NCBI RefSeq assembly: GCF_000230835.1
Contig: NZ_CM001240.1
Coordinates: 938,501 to 1,002,500, forward strand
Reading direction: 5' to 3'
Length of the DNA: 64,000 nucleotides
Source: Clostridium sp. DL-VIII
GTDB lineage: Bacteria > Bacillota > Clostridia > Clostridiales > Clostridiaceae
A program made the position numbers and the translations under genes. The notes under the pieces were generated by a model. That model did not search any database, had not been told where the DNA came from, and saw nothing but the letters and a program-made list of their open reading frames with translations. Positions 63,023 to 64,000 of this stretch are shown piece by piece (within the stretch, counting starts at the first letter, position 1; each line of letters starts with the position of its first letter).

Positions 63023-64000
63023 TTATAGAGCTCTTTTTTTATTCATTCTATTGTCCATTTGAGTAGATTTATGATTATTTCTAAGAAATTTTCTTCCAGG
63101 TCGAATAGGTATTATATTTCTTTCAATTTCTCCTTGAATAGACTTAAGTATTTTGGAACGGTTTCCACGGATTTCTTGTGATTATCATTGTTATTAATGT
63201 GTCTTTGAGCTTTCCAATCAATACATTTGTATTCACTTTATACTCAAATTTTAAATTTTTATTTTTGCAATCTTCTTTTATAACTTGATTGGCATCTTTC
63301 TTAGCTAATGCAACCATGTTTGCTAAATACATTGTTGCATAAAAATCTTGCTCTATAGCTATAACCGTTTGACCTGTAAAGTTTTCAACTTGCAATTTGT
63401 TTTTTATTTCATTATATTTGACTTCTATTCCCCAACGCTTAAAATAGAGTTCTTTAAAATCTGTTAATGAAAGATCTTCATCAAATAAATTAGTTACCAG
63501 AGTTTCTGTTATTCCAGACTCCAACTCAAGTTTTATAACTCTCATTCTTAAAATTTTATCTATATGCTTTACTTCTATTATTTGATCTGCCTTCGGTGCG
63601 TTAACAACTACTCTTAAAAATCCACTACTTACTCTAATTAAATATTTTAATTTCCTAGATTCAATAAATGTTATAAAATCTTTCGAAGGGTACCCTGTCG
63701 AATAGTATTAAGTCATTATATGATCCTAAATTAACCATTTGATCTATTAGGTTTTCTGCGATTTCTCTTTCTCCGCATCTATAATGTGTCAATTTAGAAG
63801 ATATTATCATATCATTTTCTACATCATATAATGCTGATGCTCTCGCACGTGCAACTTTTTTATTTTGATTTTCTATATATCCAAATTCATTTCGTAATTC
63901 CTCAGTATTATTTACTTCTAAAACTGTACCATCAATAGCAAGTAACCTATATTCACTATATTTCTCAAAAGGAGTATCTTTATAATACCACTTGTTTACT
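63023..64000 (-). pseudogene. Second IS4-family transposase, frameshifted and cut by the window edge
   Basis: The minus-strand frame is open at the window end (YYKDTPFEKYSEYRLLAIDG then TVLEVNN, first catalytic Asp). It breaks near 63688 inside the second Asp motif (LILFDRG|YPSKDF), continues to 63144 (YFKRWGIEVKYNEIKNKLQV, Glu region), breaks again near 63155, and the last part (SKILKSIQGEIERN ... MNKKRAL) ends at TAA 63023-63025. Two frameshifts make it inactive. It is a different lineage from the transposase at 59357. The N-terminal part lies outside the window. Confidence 0.85.

Overview
The window is AT-rich low-GC Firmicute DNA. Strong AGGAGG-type ribosome sites, ATG/GTG/TTG starts, dense tail-to-tail terminators, an FMN riboswitch in front of a RibU-type riboflavin transporter, a σ54-driven mannose-type PTS, rubredoxin and bacteriohemerythrin all point to an anaerobic Clostridium (sensu stricto, C. 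beijerinckii/C. butyricum-like). The species is an inference; no rRNA is present.

1-5.6 kb: the C-terminal end of a LevR-like PRD activator, a clear -24/-12 σ54 promoter and a four-subunit mannose-family PTS, followed by a DeoR-type regulator and a Cof-type HAD phosphatase. 5.6-11.0 kb: a uronate (2-keto-3-deoxygluconate) module with KduD, an IclR/KdgR repressor, a gluconate-5-dehydrogenase/DhuD-type SDR, an RpiB/LacAB-fold DhuI-type isomerase, KDG kinase and KDPG aldolase. KdgR-box-like palindromes precede both SDR genes. A 227-nt imperfect giant hairpin follows kdgA. 11.5-24.7 kb: ordinary core genes: a response regulator/ABC exporter/histidine kinase set, an ABC-class ATPase of unknown role, bacteriohemerythrin, the riboflavin riboswitch and ribU, rubredoxin, a DeoR regulator, the tsaE-tsaB-rimI operon, an orphan TroA-like lipoprotein-type binding protein and tRNA-Trp.

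24.7-34.2 kb: a prophage remnant beside tRNA-Trp, consisting of an integrase, an ImmA-like protein, CI/Cro-like regulators, an excisionase-like protein, a replisome organiser with an internal repeat cluster, a DnaC-like loader, AbrB, an antirepressor and small proteins. It has no structural, packaging or lysis genes. 34.5-51.7 kb: an MBL hydrolase and a PPC protein, then a galactarate/glucarate catabolic locus: LysR, galactarate dehydratase, a chemoreceptor, CdaR, a GudP-like MFS carrier, a wrecked glucarate dehydratase, a GntP-family permease, glycerate kinase, a DapA-family lyase and tartronate semialdehyde reductase. Galactarate would go to 5-keto-4-deoxyglucarate, be split to pyruvate and tartronate semialdehyde (probably by the DapA-family enzyme, as no GarL is seen), and then be reduced and phosphorylated to phosphoglycerate. 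52.4-55.6 kb: a three-gene redox cassette (2-hydroxyacid dehydrogenase, aldo/keto reductase, GltD-like flavoprotein).

55.6-64 kb: a decayed accessory region. It holds broken genes, several long symmetric hairpins, a ~190-bp structured repeat present twice in opposite orientation, an IS200-type element whose right-end hairpin is split by an IS4-type element with a 5-bp target duplication, and a second, frameshifted IS4-type transposase running off the end of the window. Transport and regulation genes dominate the intact part; the most unusual material is the non-coding structure in the last 8 kb and after kdgA.
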